Source of the DNA: Gymnogyps californianus
Lineage: Eukaryota; Chordata; Aves; Accipitriformes; Cathartidae
NCBI RefSeq assembly: GCF_018139145.2
Contig: NC_059483.1
Location: 4,341,001 to 4,405,000, forward strand
Length of the DNA stretch: 64,000 nt
Direction of reading: 5' to 3'
Shown here: one piece after another, positions 25,801 to 38,700 of the stretch
Layout of the letters: each line of letters begins with the position of its first letter
Position numbering within the stretch: position 1 is the stretch's first letter
Notes under the pieces: model-generated
Seen by the model: the letters and a program-made list of their open reading frames with translations, nothing else
Databases searched by the model: none
What the model was told of the DNA's origin: nothing
Program-made: the position numbers and the translations under genes

Positions 25801-28800
25801 TACTGAAAGTAATTTTTGTTTTTCACAGGGGTTTACCAAGTACCTTCTCCTAAATGAGTGCAAGACTACCAAATGAAATTTGTCACTAATTACTACTTCC
25901 ACCTATAAACATTAGTACATTCCTTTGAAAATTTACTCTTGGGTATTTCCATTAGTTTCCCTTAGTTTATCTCCCTAATATTTAACATTCAGAAGAAATC
26001 AGATGTGTTTTAGTTGAGCAATAAACTAAACTATCATCTTTTTATCCTCAAAATTATTATAGGCAGGAAGCAATTTAAAATACTTTCAACTATTGAAAAA
26101 GCACAACAGAATTGTTAGAAACGCTCTGAGCAATTAAATGTAAAGTTCTAGGGAGGTGATTAAAAGAACAATTTGTCATTTGAAATGGATATGGCTAATG
26201 GGTATGTATTTAAATATTGCTTCCTAAAGCAGTTTTTTACTTCTCTGCGTACTTCCAGAGTACAAACAATTTGATCGGAGCCAGGACACTTTGAATGACA
26301 CAACTAGTCTGAAACAGTTAGTTCAGAAATGTGATAAAGAGAAACTAATCCATCATCCTGCACAGCTACAGGGAAGTGAAATTGGGTTTTAATTCAGCAC
26401 TGGAACCCAAATGCAGCAAAGTATTTTGTTACTCTCCCATTAGCATCTGGGCTTCCTTTGGAGCAACAAGGAACATTTAACCTGCTAGTTAAGGAGCACT
26501 TTTACATTACAAGGTCACGTTTGGTTTGAAACTTAACACTAGCTAATGGTCAAATCCCACATGTGACAGGAGGGAGCGAGGGAGAAAAGACAGACAGTAG
26601 GCAAGGCCATATTGCTGAACTGCTTTTCCAGTGGATGTGCTGTTTGAAAATGTACTTACCATGAGGGGGGGTTTTTTTGTGGTATTAATAAAGAAATAAC
26701 GCTGCCAGTCTTGAACATCTGTGTTTCCTAAGGATGAGCTTAGAAATGTTTACATTTTAATTACAATGGTGTGCTTTGCTTTTGATACTGCTTTGAAAGA
26801 CTTAGAAAAACTCTACAAGTTGTCGAGTATAGAGAAAGACAGACCTTCAGTGGGCTATTTTACATCACCGGAGCTTTGTCACCTGTGGCAGCAATGCAAA
26901 GGTAACCAGCTAGTTTGTGTGATTACTACTTGGCCAGTCTATGGTTGTGGTGTAGTTGAGCGGGGCAATAGAGAAAAATACAATTCATGCTGCAACAATG
27001 TTTAAGGAATTGCATCTTTTTTTACATCACACTAGCTCATTTCAAAATCAGAAAATGAGTGGACTCTTACCATATTCCATTTAAAAATGAAAATTAGGTG
27101 TTAGCCTGAAGTAGGAACCTTGTAATTTCAGCTACTTGCAATTTCAGCTAAAACATTTCAATATTCTCATTAAATGTGTAGATTGAAATTGCAAGATATT
27201 ACATAGGTCTCGCACTGCTCTCATTGTTTTGGGTTATTTCATACACAGGAGTTGCATGCCTAATTACCTGCACAGCATGGTGAAAACTGATCTTTTATAT
27301 TTTATCTACAAAATAATTCACCTTTTATGCCAAAAAGATTAATGGTATACATTAGTTTCAAATCAGGGTGTTTCCATTATACTCTGGAATAAAATGAGTT
27401 TCTCAGGATACGTTGTTCACTTTTTGTAGCTGGACTCAGATTCCCGTCATGCAATTTACATTTTGTATAAACAAAAATATCTTCAGCCAAAAGAAGAGAG
27501 TTATTCTAAAGAGTTTGGGGGGAATTTCAGAAGCATTTATACATCTCCAAACATTTTTCCTCAAGTTGGGAAAACGTTACAACTATTTTAACCCTATACT
27601 CATTGTCTCACCTTACTCCTGGTGGCCACAATTCAAGCCCTATTATAGAGGTTTGTTTTGTAATTGTCATTATCTTTATATAGAAGACATTAACAAAAAG
27701 TAAACTACCAACCTACAGTTTATAGATAGACTGTGCTCTGAAGTGTGACTGCAGCTTTTGTGAACAGCTAAAGACTTTTGCATTATTAGTGGTATAACTA
27801 ATTGCATGCGAACAGTTCAGGATGCCCCTCGGAAATACAGAGTCTGAGTTTTGTTTTGGTTTGATTTTCCCAGCTGAACACACTTAGGACAGTTTTTCAG
27901 TTTCTGGGTATTTAATGTGCTCAAGAAACCTAAAACCCTGAAATGATATACAATTTATTTTCAATAAAATTCTAAAGAGTTTTTTCAGCGTCAAAACAAT
28001 ATAATTTTTGACAGCAGCACCAAAAGACATTATAATATCCAGTTTACGTATATGTTAGGGGATCCCATATTGGAGTACATAAACACCTTGTCTTACACCT
28101 ACAGTGCGTAATGTTTTTATTTGTAAAACAACCTTTAATGTTTGCAAAAGAAATGAGAAAGATGTGATTTATTTTATGGCAGAGATAAAGTATTACCTCT
28201 TGGGGTTTTTTTGGCTAAAGTCCAGGCACCAAGAGTAGCCTTGCAGCTGGTTGTGCTGGCTTTCCGAAGGAAGGACGGACTACTCAAGGCAGTGAAATAA
28301 GTGGCATAAAGTAACTAGAGTCTACCCAAGTAAGAAAAGAAAAGTAGTTAATGAGAAGTGCCCTGGTTTCGGCTGGGATAGAGTAATGTATGTACGATAA
28401 AATGCTTTATACCCCCTGGGGGCACTCGCATCCACAAGTACAGTGACCTAAACCCATAGCAGTGTAATCCTCTAAGGATTAGGCTGCAGTGAGGTAAGGA
28501 CAGTTTACGTCTAGGTTAAGAGCATCCTCTGGGAGTTTAATGCACTTTTACCTCATGCAGATTAACTTCCTACTTTTAAATAATTTATTTGCACTTTCCT
28601 AGGGGTTCCTGTGCAGACAGACATACAGAGCTGTCCTCTGCAGTGTTGAAAAATTGACATTTCTGTGTGTGACTGCCCCACAAAACCATACCTGATTGCT
28701 TCGTGTCTGTGCCGTGAGAGCTTACTCCTTCCTGAGTGATGTTCATCCACAAACCGACAGGCTCTTCTCCATCTTCTGTCATTTCATCACAGTTTGAGAT

Positions 28801-30774
28801 GAAACTGGGCCAAATGATGAACTACTTGGTTTCTTCCTTAATTATGGAATCTGTCATTATCCTCTCAAAATCAGTGTTACTTTTCCATTACTTTCACTCT
28901 TAACTGTAAGGTAGATAATTCAAAATAGCTAGTTGTTAACAAATTTCCACGTCTTTAATTGCAGTTTCTGTCATTGCTAAATTTTGTCTGATTACTTCCT
29001 TGCAAACAGTTTTTTAAAAGCCATATACCATCCTGCGGGTTAGGCAGAGTGCCAACTGAAGACAGAAAATACCAGGATATTTCAGCTTCCTGTTGTATCT
29101 CTATTACAGAACATTGTAAAATCTGAATTGGAGAACTGCATGAAATAGTATAGATTTGGGTATCAATGATTGACATGAAACTTCTTTTCTTTAAAAAATA
29201 AAAGATAAAACCTCTAACTATTGTTCAGTCAGCTTGATGCACTCAAAATCAAGTATTTTCCTTTCTTTTCAGAATTATTTATGGAAACATCCAGCTTCAC
29301 TAATTGAAATCCAGCCAGTTTTGAACATAAGTTTAAATCTGTTTCAGAACAACACTGTTCACATCATTTGCTTTTGGCTATTTTAGAAATCTCACTTAGC
29401 TGTGAAATATGGGGCTAGCGGATACATGTTAAGCAGGTGTGTAGGAGTGATGGTCCAGAACAAAAGGAGCAAGAGATGACCTTCAGAATTTGTGCATTTA
29501 GTGGATCAAATAAGCTTTATGAATTGTCCTTCTCCTTTCGGTCATAGGTCTATATGCCTTCCCCCCACACACACACTTTTGTTTTGCTGACTTCCTGAAT
29601 TCATTTATAGTTTTGGATTTCCACAACTACTGTTGTCTCTTAAATTCTGTTTACAAGAAAAAAAATTGCCCTGGTTCCATTCAGTGGTCTCCCACTGATG
29701 CGTTGCAGCCTCTCTTAGAGGCAATGTGTGATATAATTAAAAGCAATCTTTTCAAAAGCATGTACACGAGCTTAAGGCCGAACTTTGAACCCAGCTAAAA
29801 ACTACTAAATGTGTGGGGCTTACCCCCTTATGTTCCTTTAGCAACATTAATTTTTTTTCTTACACAGGAAGTGAAGATATGTTTTTTTTTTAAGGCTCAT
29901 AGATGGCAGGGAAAGACCATGGTAGGCCTCAAAGGCCATGCTGATTTAATTGTTGAATTTTGTAAAAATTTAAGTTTAAAAATGACAGGCAATTTTATAA
30001 GCGATTTTTAATTGAACACTTAGGTGCACAAAGTGCCTAGAACAGTATGAGCATGCTGAGTGTGTTGTGGCTTGTAGACTGCATGGTAAATAATAATCAA
30101 ATAATGCAAAATAAAGAGAAGCAGCCAACCAAGATGTAGTAAACAAATAAAAATTGAGTAATAACTGTAATTTCCAATACCTTATCCATGTATGGTTGCC
30201 AAATAAGGAAGAAATGCATTGGAAAGCAAAGGCTTAGATCTCTGAGGAAGCCCAGGAGAGACATATTACTTCCATTTATAACAGAAAATCAACTGAAAAC
30301 TTGTAATTGACAGAAAGGGAGTGAGTTTATGTCCCTTGAGGTGCCCTAGGATCAGCAACAGGCAAATGGTGTAAACATAATAAATCACAGGACAAGTTGT
30401 TTAATATGAATTTTTTTGGAAAATAAGAATACAATTTTGTAAAGTATGATAAATATAAAATGAGATATCGGCTGTGGGGCACTGGTAAAGAAACACCCTG
30501 CTCCTTTTTTAAGAGAGTCGATGAAAATATATGTTGAATGGGAAATTAGGTTTCCAGGAGTGCTTATTCATAGGCTGTTGAAGGATCCAATTAAACTGGA
30601 ATACACTTTGCGTGGCTTTCATAATCATAATGACTGATTTCAATGAGTTTACTCTTGACTTAACCCAATATAATAGGAACGAAATCAAGCTGCTTATTTT
30701 CCTGCTGCGTATCCAGATCTGTACGTCCCCTTTGAATATTTTGAATAATGTCTTTCTTCTTATTATTTTATTCT

Positions 30775-30791
30775 AAAAAAAAAAAAAAAAA
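30775..30791 (+). repeat. Poly-A tract
   Basis: Seventeen A followed by GAAAAGAAAA. No adjacent retroelement body was identified. Confidence 0.95.
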
Positions 30792-31120
30792 GAAAAGAAA
30801 ATTTTGAGCTAAGGAAAACAAGTAGCTCAATAAATACCGGAACCAATAAAGCCTGGCTTCCCACGCTTTTGTGTCTCGTGGATGTCTGAGTTTGATGTAG
30901 AGCTGAAAATGTAAATTATTTTTTTTTTCTTACAGTTCCTGAATTGATACCTCGTTTGGTCTACAGCCTCTCCCTCAGCCTTGTGATCACTCTCTTCATC
31001 CAGCTGCTCTGTAGAAATGGAGTTATGCTTTATTTTCTGATCTTTCCCATTTAGCAAGACCATACAGTCTTTGCTCTCAAAGAGGTTGTGGTCCCCTTCA
31101 AACTCTTCTGGTGTACTCTG

Positions 31121-31167
31121 TCTTTTTTTCCTTTTTTAAAATTATTTTTTATTTTATTTTTTCTATT
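31121..31167 (+). repeat. T-rich low-complexity tract
   Basis: T runs interrupted by C and A. It lies about 200 bases upstream of the CR1-like relic and may be unrelated to it. Confidence 0.85.
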
Positions 31168-31370
31168 TGAAGTGGCCGATAGATATTGAATAGTGCCAGA
31201 CCACAGCCAGAACGGTGCACAGATGCCACCTCCCTGCTGTGCAGTGCTTACTCAGCAAGCCCTCTCAGGTCAACAGCAAATCGTTGACACGTATATCTTG
31301 GTACTTGTGTTGTAAGATGGGAATAGCTGTACAGAATATTTTTTCTGTTGACTGTATGAACATTCTTTGG

Positions 31371-31530
31371 CTTGGCTATGAGACTCTTGTGGCACATCTC
31401 AAAAGTCTTACTGAAGTCAAGCTAGATCATAGGGTTTTACTTCCTGCTGCACTAACTACCCTGTCTTTTCTTGGCAAATCCTTGTTGGCCTTCCTTATCA
31501 TAAATTAATTACACCTCTCGTTATGTAGGA
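31371..31530 (+). mobile_element. Decayed CR1 LINE relic
   Basis: TTGGCTATGAGACTCTTGTG, then TCAAAAGTCTTACTGAAGTC and AAGCTAGATCATAGGG, followed by TTGGCAAATCCTTGTTGGCC. This order matches a CR1 internal segment ('aggatcttgtgggagacagtgtcaaaggctttactgaagtccaggta ... gtgaatccatgctggct'). No coding capacity remains. Confidence 0.7.
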
Positions 31531-32949
31531 AGGAACTTTTAGTGAAAGCCATTGTTTCATTTGAGGAGACACGCTGCAACTCCAGAAGGGTAGATGGCTG
31601 TTTTCAACAATAAATATTTCCAAATATGACAAAAGCTTAACTCTTGAGAAAAGTCCTGAGACTCTTAATTGTTCATACACACTGCTTCTGCAAGAGTATG
31701 TTGATGGAAGGAGTTTAAATATTGATAGAAGAAATTAAATGCAATTATGATAAGCCGTTTCATTTGATGCCCTTTTTGCATTAGCCAGTCCATAAATATT
31801 TTAATAATTTCATTTATTGAATTTTTTTTCATCTGCACAATCTTACCTTGTGTTAAATTGTCCTGTTGGCTTAGTGCTTTCCTGGATGCATATTCATACT
31901 CAACTGTGAGGGTTATGAAAATGCCTGCTCTGCATTTCATGACTGCATCCAAATTTATGCACTTTCAAATTAAACCTGTGCAAAAAGGGATGATCTCCAT
32001 TTTGTAGGGGCAGTGTGAATGCTAAAAGATATTTTAATATGAAGGCAGGTCAATCAAGCTATAATCGTCTCTAATTAGCACTTGCAGAAGCTGTAATCTT
32101 TTTATAAACTTTCAGCTGAGCGGCACTTGGGTGAAAAATTATTTCTTGCCTGGAAAACCATTAAAAATTAATTTCCTTTGATTCTGTAGGATACAAATGA
32201 GACAAGCACATGGCCTTGCGCGGGAAGGGGTTTTTGCCAATTAAAATTGGACACACAGAGCTCAGTGGTGTTCAGAAAAAAAATTCTAATGCAGTTTTTG
32301 CCAAATCTCTTAGTTTATCTTTTGAAGTGTGGTTTGCTTTCAAATGGCCATAATGAATGGTAGTGAGGGCTATTTTGCCATATCATACAGAGATTTTTTT
32401 AATGGAATTTGTATGGATTTTTGTATGAAAAAAATAGTTTTGCTGTGTGGTGAGCCCTACTGGGAATTTATGCTTCTTTTGACATTCCTTTCACTTGCAT
32501 ACTCCTGTGCTGTTTCTGTCTGCAAAGTATCTAGCTGAGTTGTGAAGCAGTTACTGAATGAATAATGTTTCCATTTTAGCAAAGTTTGGTCTCACTTTTG
32601 CTGTCTGCTCCTATTTCCATGCATATTAAGTCTTAAAAAAAAAAAGAGTAGATAAAAAAATTATCCTTGCATAAAGCTCTCTGAATTTCTTTCACGTTTT
32701 TCTTCTGCTGGAGGAGATACTGCTTTGGTGAAAAAATGGTTTGTTTTGCCTTTTTTTGGTTTTGCTAGTTTCTGGTAATTTTTAAAATTTATTTTTCTCA
32801 GTCACTGGTTCTCTGGTCCTGTTTGTTACGTAATACAGTAATATATATTATGCAATATTGTCAAATACAATAATAAAATAAAGTGATCTTTGAAAAAAAA
32901 TGTGAAAAACCCTACCAGACATCGGTAGTTCTCTTTTATTACCAACTAG

Positions 32950-33153
32950 AATTGTCATTTGCTTGGATCTTCAATGAATATCCATCATTTGTACAAGAAG
33001 ACAGTCGGCGATTTGTGTCTCAAGAGACCGGTCACCTCTACATAGCCAAAGTCGAGCCGTCAGATGTAGGAAATTACACCTGCGTTGTAACCAGCACTGT
33101 GACCAACAGCCAAGTTCTTGGATCACCAACTCCTCTAGTGCTGCGCACGGACG
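32950..33153 (+). CDS. CNTN3: Contactin-3 exon, second half of Ig2
   Basis: This 204 nt exon is phase 1 on both sides, with acceptor ...CCAACTAG and donor GTATGA. Its first two bases complete Glu, followed by [13 protein letters not shown], which contains the Ig core Trp. [20 protein letters not shown] follows, then [12 protein letters not shown] with the Tyr-x-Cys that closes the disulfide to the Cys in the previous exon. N-Y-T is a predicted N-glycosylation site. The exon ends ...[10 protein letters not shown] plus one base of Gly. The run from DSRRF to LVLR is typical of CNTN3 and separates it from other contactins. The frame stays open into the intron to about 33182, so retention of the short 306 nt intron would truncate the protein. 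Together with the previous exon it forms Ig2, part of the N-terminal Ig1-Ig4 horseshoe of contactins. Confidence 0.97.
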
Positions 33154-33459
33154 GTATGACTTCCCTTCTGCACCATAAATAAATAAAACACCTAGTCGTC
33201 AGTGAATGTTTTTGTCTCTTACAGTGTAACCTTTCATGCATTCTCAGAATATTGATTGCTTTATAAGAAGATAAACTATTTTGTGTTGTGTGCTCCTCTT
33301 CCTCTCATAAGTCTGACAGTGGTTTCACTGGTGGGTCCTTATGCTTCTCTTTATAAATGGAGCGTGAGGGAAATAAACTTGATTTTGAATGTAATGTGAT
33401 GTAGTGCTAAAGAGAGGAAAAAAGCTTTAAAAATTACCTTTTTCAATTGTCTTATATAG
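33154..33459 (+). other. CNTN3: CNTN3 intron between Ig2 and Ig3, 306 nt
   Basis: This is the shortest intron in the window, from GTATGA to TATATAG, phase 1. It is non-coding, with an in-frame stop at about 33180. No repeat was recognised. Confidence 0.93.
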
Positions 33460-33562
33460 GTGTGATGGGAGAATATGAACCCAAAATAGAAGTTCAGTTT
33501 CCTGAGACACTTCCTGCAGCTAAAGGCTCAACTGTGAAGCTAGAATGCTTTGCACTAGGAAA
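33460..33562 (+). CDS. CNTN3: Contactin-3 exon, first half of Ig3
   Basis: This 103 nt exon has acceptor TATATAG and donor GTAAGT (consensus). It begins phase 1, completing Gly, and ends phase 2 with AA of an Asn codon. The product is [16 protein letters not shown], then [17 protein letters not shown]. The Cys in LEC is the first disulfide Cys of Ig3. [16 protein letters not shown] is shared by the CNTN3 and CNTN4 subgroup. The following LPAAKG and the next exon fit CNTN3. Ig3 takes part in the contactin-PTPRG interface known from this family. Confidence 0.96.
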
Positions 33563-34565
33563 GTAAGTTTTTGACTTCAGCCATACTGAAAGTTGAAGCA
33601 CATTAGGGTTCATTTACACACGAGGTGTGGAGTTCTGGCAGTCGATTTGGTGGTGTTTTCTAAAGACTTTATTTTGATCATCACAATTATTGCCTTGGAA
33701 TAAGAGGGCAAAGACTCTTGGAGTAATTTTTTATTTTGTTTAGAATTAAAAAGTGTATGTTGGCAACACAGGAATTACACTTCATTTCAAATTATCTTGA
33801 ATAAGATCATTGCAGTTTTGCACATATCCTTTGACCTAGCTCTTCTTTCTCTGTGTAGAAGGAAATGTTGTTGAAGTCTGCGAGAATTTTGAGTGAATTT
33901 TGCTGTTAAATGTACTTGATGATTTCATAATATTGTTTCTCCTTTACAGCTGAAATAAAGATTAAAATGTATTCCTCTTCTGAATGATATTTCACACACA
34001 ATTGATATCTTTTCTCTTTCACAAATGATCTGAGAATGCATTTATGTTTCTGTAAATGTGTTTGCTTACCACTTTGCGGTTTATTTGCAGACAGCTTTGT
34101 CAGATGTTCATAATTTTAAGCGCCAGATTGATAACTTAATCACATTTATTGCGTTGGTTCCCCAGCTAGGTGAGTGGAAGTTTTAAAATCGGAGAATGAA
34201 TGGCTGTTGTAGGATAGGAATTTCAAAAGACTTGCCTTGATTCTCCTTCCATGGAAGTCACTGGTAAATGTCACCCGTCTTCAGGGGAAGCCAGTGCTGA
34301 TTTACAAGAAATTTTACGATCATTGGACATTCACACAGATATTCATGAAAGTTTTGGTGCCACAAGTTATAGCGTATGAAACAGAACAGTACATGCGAAT
34401 CAGTTGCCATAGTGTCTGACCATCTGTCATATACAGTACGAATACCACTTTTAACACAAGATTTTAGTCACTTCTGAGTTTTCTTGTATGTTAGTTTAAG
34501 TTTCTAATTTTGACAATCAAGTACTTTAACCAAAGCTGTTGAAAATCCCTTTATTTTCTTTTTAG
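33563..34565 (+). other. CNTN3: CNTN3 intron within Ig3, 1.0 kb, phase 2
   Basis: The intron runs from GTAAGT to a T-rich acceptor (ttattttctttttag). A frame at 34237-34419 is open for 60 codons but lacks any family signature and I do not consider it coding. Nothing else was seen. Confidence 0.93.
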
Positions 34566-34750
34566 CCCTGTGCCTCAGATTAACTGGAGAAGAACTGATG
34601 GTCTGCCATTTCCAAGTAAAATAAAGCTGAGGAAATCCAATGGCATGATTGAAATACCTAATTTCCAGCAGGAGGATGCAGGACTGTATGAATGTATTAC
34701 TGAAAACTCAAGAGGAAGAAACATTGCAAGAGGACGTCTCACTTACTATG
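34566..34750 (+). CDS. CNTN3: Contactin-3 exon, second half of Ig3
   Basis: This 185 nt exon follows ...ctttttag and precedes donor GTAGGA. Its first base completes Asn, followed by [15 protein letters not shown] with the Ig core Trp. [11 protein letters not shown] follows, then [15 protein letters not shown], whose Cys closes the Ig3 disulfide. It ends RGRLTYY plus one base of Ala (phase 1). DGLPFxSKIKLRK is the CNTN3 form as I remember it; CNTN4 differs strongly here. It abuts the Ig3-Ig4 linker, which lies near the tip of the contactin horseshoe. Confidence 0.97.
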
Positions 34751-35720
34751 GTAGGAAACTTTCTTCCTCCTTCTCTCCCACCCTTCTTTCCACGTGAAAT
34801 ATAAACCATTCTAGGGTACTTCTGGGTTTATAGCTTCTGCAATACCATCAAGCATTTGTGCTTAAAAATCCGTGGCATCTTAGCTACTTTCAGAGAATGA
34901 GAACTTCTGCACCAGGTTTTTGCATAATACTTGTAATAAATGTCCAGGCTCAAAAGGGTTGCTAAGAGTAGTGTAGAAAGTGCTTGCGCTTATTTTTCTG
35001 TGATGGAAAGACTTTTTTTTGAATGCTTCTTATTGATCCATTGGTGAAACCTTAGATTTTCAGTCAATTGGATTTATTTGGGGGATCATTTAGGCCTCAC
35101 ATTTACAGGAAATACAAATTTTATCTTGCTTTAGGAAAAGATTACTGATGGATATTGTCAATCCTTTGCTTTCAAAACGGCCAATTTTATTTTAAAATGA
35201 GAGAATATAATCCAACATAGGAAATGAAATAAGATGAAATTTAATAGCTGGAAACAGACAGTGTCTCTTGTGCATTTAAGGCTATAGTGTGAAATGAGTA
35301 TCGGCAAAGCACATTGGTGGTGTTTTAAAGCTAGAGTGATTTGCAACAAAGTGGTAATTGACAATTTTTGTTAAAGCCAGATCTCAGCAAATATAATTTT
35401 CTTTAGGTAAATGGCAATTTAAAGAGTGTTTCAGACAGTGCTTTGGAATGCTATTCCTCATGTAGGAATATTTGAGCAAAGATTTTTTTTTTTTAAGTTG
35501 TATAAAAAAGTATAGAGCATCGCTACTGTGCAACTTCAAGCAAATGTTCTTTCTGTTTACTACTTCTGTATGCGAAGCTGCTGTTTACTAGAATGCAGTG
35601 TTGCATGTAAATTTTAGTCAATGAAGATTTTAATTTAAGGCACAACAGATTTTATAAGGAGGAAGGAAAAGAGACTTTTCCCCCCCTCAACTTCCAAATT
35701 AATAGTTAAACTGAATCGTT

Positions 35721-35783
35721 GCCCCATCATTGGAAATGTTCAAGGTTAGGTTGGACAGGGGACTTTGAGCAACCTGAATTTTC
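35721..35783 (+). mobile_element. CR1 LINE fragment
   Basis: ATTGGAAATGTTCAAGGTTA followed by GGTTGGACAGGGGACTTTGA and GCAACCTG matches the CR1 3' segment ('actggaagtattcaaggccaggttggatggggctttgagcaacctg') almost base for base. This is the best single clue to a bird or other sauropsid genome. Confidence 0.8.
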
Positions 35784-38700
35784 CATATACTAGTTGTAAT
35801 TATGACTTTTTGAGAAATCTTATGAATAACATAGGGCAAAAGATCTAAGATGCTTCATCTGCCACTGTCATCTGTCATTCCAAACTTGGCACTATGCATT
35901 TGATTTTGTAAAGTGACTTTTATTCGCTACTTGAAAGTTTCAAACAAGTTGTGGTTTGTATATCAGTTTGGCTCAATACTCCTACTCCAGTTTTAAATCA
36001 GGGCGATTGTAAGACACGTCAATGTAAACTACATACAAAATAGAGTAGATTTGTTCATTAGTTCTTGTAATTACAACAGTGGGCAATCTTGAGATATTTG
36101 ACCGGCTTCCCAAGTTTTGTTTTGCTCATTAAAGGACACAGAGCTGAAACAAAGGATGTCGCTAATCAATAAAAGCAAGCGAGTTGCAGTTTTGTGACAA
36201 GTAAATCGGTGTGAACATTTTCATTACAAATCCAGAAAGGGATTTGAACCCTCAAATAGAGTTCATATTTCAATATAAATGTCTGCCCATATTAGATTCA
36301 TCCCTAATATGGATGTTTAGACTAAAAAGAATAATGAGACCCGTAATGGCATTAATGGCACTCCAACTGTTTCATTTCATTTGTTCTGCTTAATGAAACC
36401 CATTCTGCAGAATTAAGTAGATTTAAGTAATCTTTCTTATTTTGTTACTTGCTTTGTTGTCGCAAATAGAATGCAAACAAGTCTGTATTCAGGATAGGAT
36501 CATTTTAACGCTTTTTGATAATTTGAAGGGGTTTCATTCTGTTTGTGGATCAATAATATTCTGTAACTGAAGATAATATCTTCTGATGGCTTGCCACTGC
36601 ATCTGATATCAAAGCTCAGAAATCTGTCTGGTAAAGAAATCTAACCATATGCCACTCAGTCTTCCAATAAAAGATCGATATTTAAGGAAGTTGTTCTAAA
36701 AGCAGATGAGGATTTGGGGGAAATTAATGCAACATACTGAAGATTTAGAATAAAAAACTTCCATCTGCCAGAAAGTACCAACTCTGGCAAAGATGACTCA
36801 AATCTGCGTGGTAATGTTAGTGGATGTTGGCTGCTGTTAAACCATTTTATTGGTAGAAGTGTAAGACATGTCTGCTAATCATATATAGAAAAATATACGC
36901 ATTACAAATGGACAAATTCCTTTTTATTTCAACAGTGAAAACATTTATTTTTCTCTCGTCAAAAGAACAAAGCACATTTCTGCTTTACCCAAGCAAGAGT
37001 ATAAGAAGAGTTGGGGTTAACATTTTCCAAGTTGTCTTAGTGAAATAATGTGAAAAATAAATATCTTCAGGGGAAAAAAAATAGACAAAAATTTTCCATT
37101 TGACTGAAAAATAGAAGGTTTTCCTTTCTTTGCAGATTTTAAAGATTCTTTGTAAATGAAACATAAAGCTAGTCCTAAACAAAAGCTTGACAGATTTCAT
37201 TGCTCTGCTGTGAAGCGAAACGCTCTTATTCTCCTGATTTGTTTTATAAGCTGAAACTGTAAAATTTGAATTCTGAAAATTGGGGTTTTCAGTGCATAAA
37301 TGGTTTGATTAAAAAAAAAAATCAATTATGTTTTCTGTGCTATCCTGCCTCTTCTTCCAATAATGAGTTACAGTCTTGAAACCACAAAACACTTGAACAT
37401 AGGCTCAACTTCAATCATATCGATAGTCATTTTCTCAAGAATGCTTATCAGTTTGGTTTAGAAATTCTGTGCACATCTGTAACTCTCTTCATGAAAAATA
37501 AAATGAGTCTGTTTTTTCTAATTTCATCGTGGGTTTTCAATATAAGTCTCAACCCATAGTTGAAGTCAATAATTAAAATAGATACTCTAAAACAGATATT
37601 TTGGGTTCTTTCATAACATTACTAACAGACTATTAATCTTCCTTTTTTCTCGTGAAGGATTTTATCAAGAAAAGCCCAACATCAAATGTTCAGTTTTTTG
37701 TCCTTTGTACAGTTCCAACATTTGTTTAATGCCAGTTTTCTCCTCAGGGGAGTTCAGAATGTGCTAAAAATAACACAATATTATCTAACTTTGATTTAAT
37801 ATAAAACCTGAGTATATAAATAATTTGCTTTCACTTTATTAGTGTATTTGTTTGTCATCAATGTTAGCCCTTTCCGTAAAGAGATAATAGAAGAAGAAAG
37901 AATCCATGGAGACATTTCATGGCATGGAAAAATGAGAAGAGATGCAACAATTACATTTTTGTATTTTAAGATGCAATTAAACATGTAACATGGTAGAGAT
38001 ATATAAGGCAATTAATTTAAAGTATAATTGAAGAAAATATATTCTTAATTAGCACATGCTGATTTAATGGAACTCATGCTTGACAGTACCAAGGTAAAAT
38101 GTTTAATAGGGAGAAAAAATTCTACTGTTATTCTCCTTTTGCTCTGCAGTGGTGGTCTGTAATAGCAAAGGCGAAACCCCCAGTAATATATAGACTCTAC
38201 ATAATTTTTTTGTATATCAAAAAATACTTGTATATTTTGTTAATTACTTTGGTAATAATGTACCACCAAAATTATACTGAAACTACATTACTCATGTATG
38301 TGGACGAGCCTCACTGTTTAAAGCTTTTGTCTGATAGCCTGACTCTATCTTGTTCTGGGAGATGTCTTCAAAACATTAACTACAAAACCATAAATGACTA
38401 AATAATATCAAGGAGTTGCTGAGTTTGATCAGGCTGGAGTTTAATTGTCAATGCTGTCTAATAATTTAATTGCCTTGCTAAAGAGTCAAATTGTTCATCT
38501 CTTTTATATACTAAAACTTTCCCCAATGATGTAGCAATTACCTGTTGCTTGAGAGCATTTTTATTTTTGAATGGAAGTCAAAAAATGGACATCTTCAGGC
38601 ATGTTTTAGATGCTTCTCTAGGTGCGGTTGTTTTATCAGAAAAAATTTATTCATGCTTAAAGTCACTTGGAGTTTTGAGATAAAATAAGGTTCATCACTG

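Larger units (their letters stand above)
19862..32949 (+). other. CNTN3: CNTN3 intron within Ig2, 13.1 kb, phase 1
   Basis: The intron runs from donor GTAAGG to acceptor ACTAG. No coding exon is expected here, because Glu (G|AA) is completed exactly across the junction and the Ig2 fold continues without a gap. It holds a CR1-like relic at 31371-31530, poly-A at 30775-30791, a T-rich tract at 31121-31167 and a short C/CA tract at 29561-29576. The rest is AT-rich with no supported gene. The block 26250-26560 is a candidate conserved element judged by texture only. Confidence 0.85.

Noticed and set aside
34237..34419. 60-codon frame in the Ig3 intron
   Set aside because: No contactin match, and the flanking exons join in frame without it.
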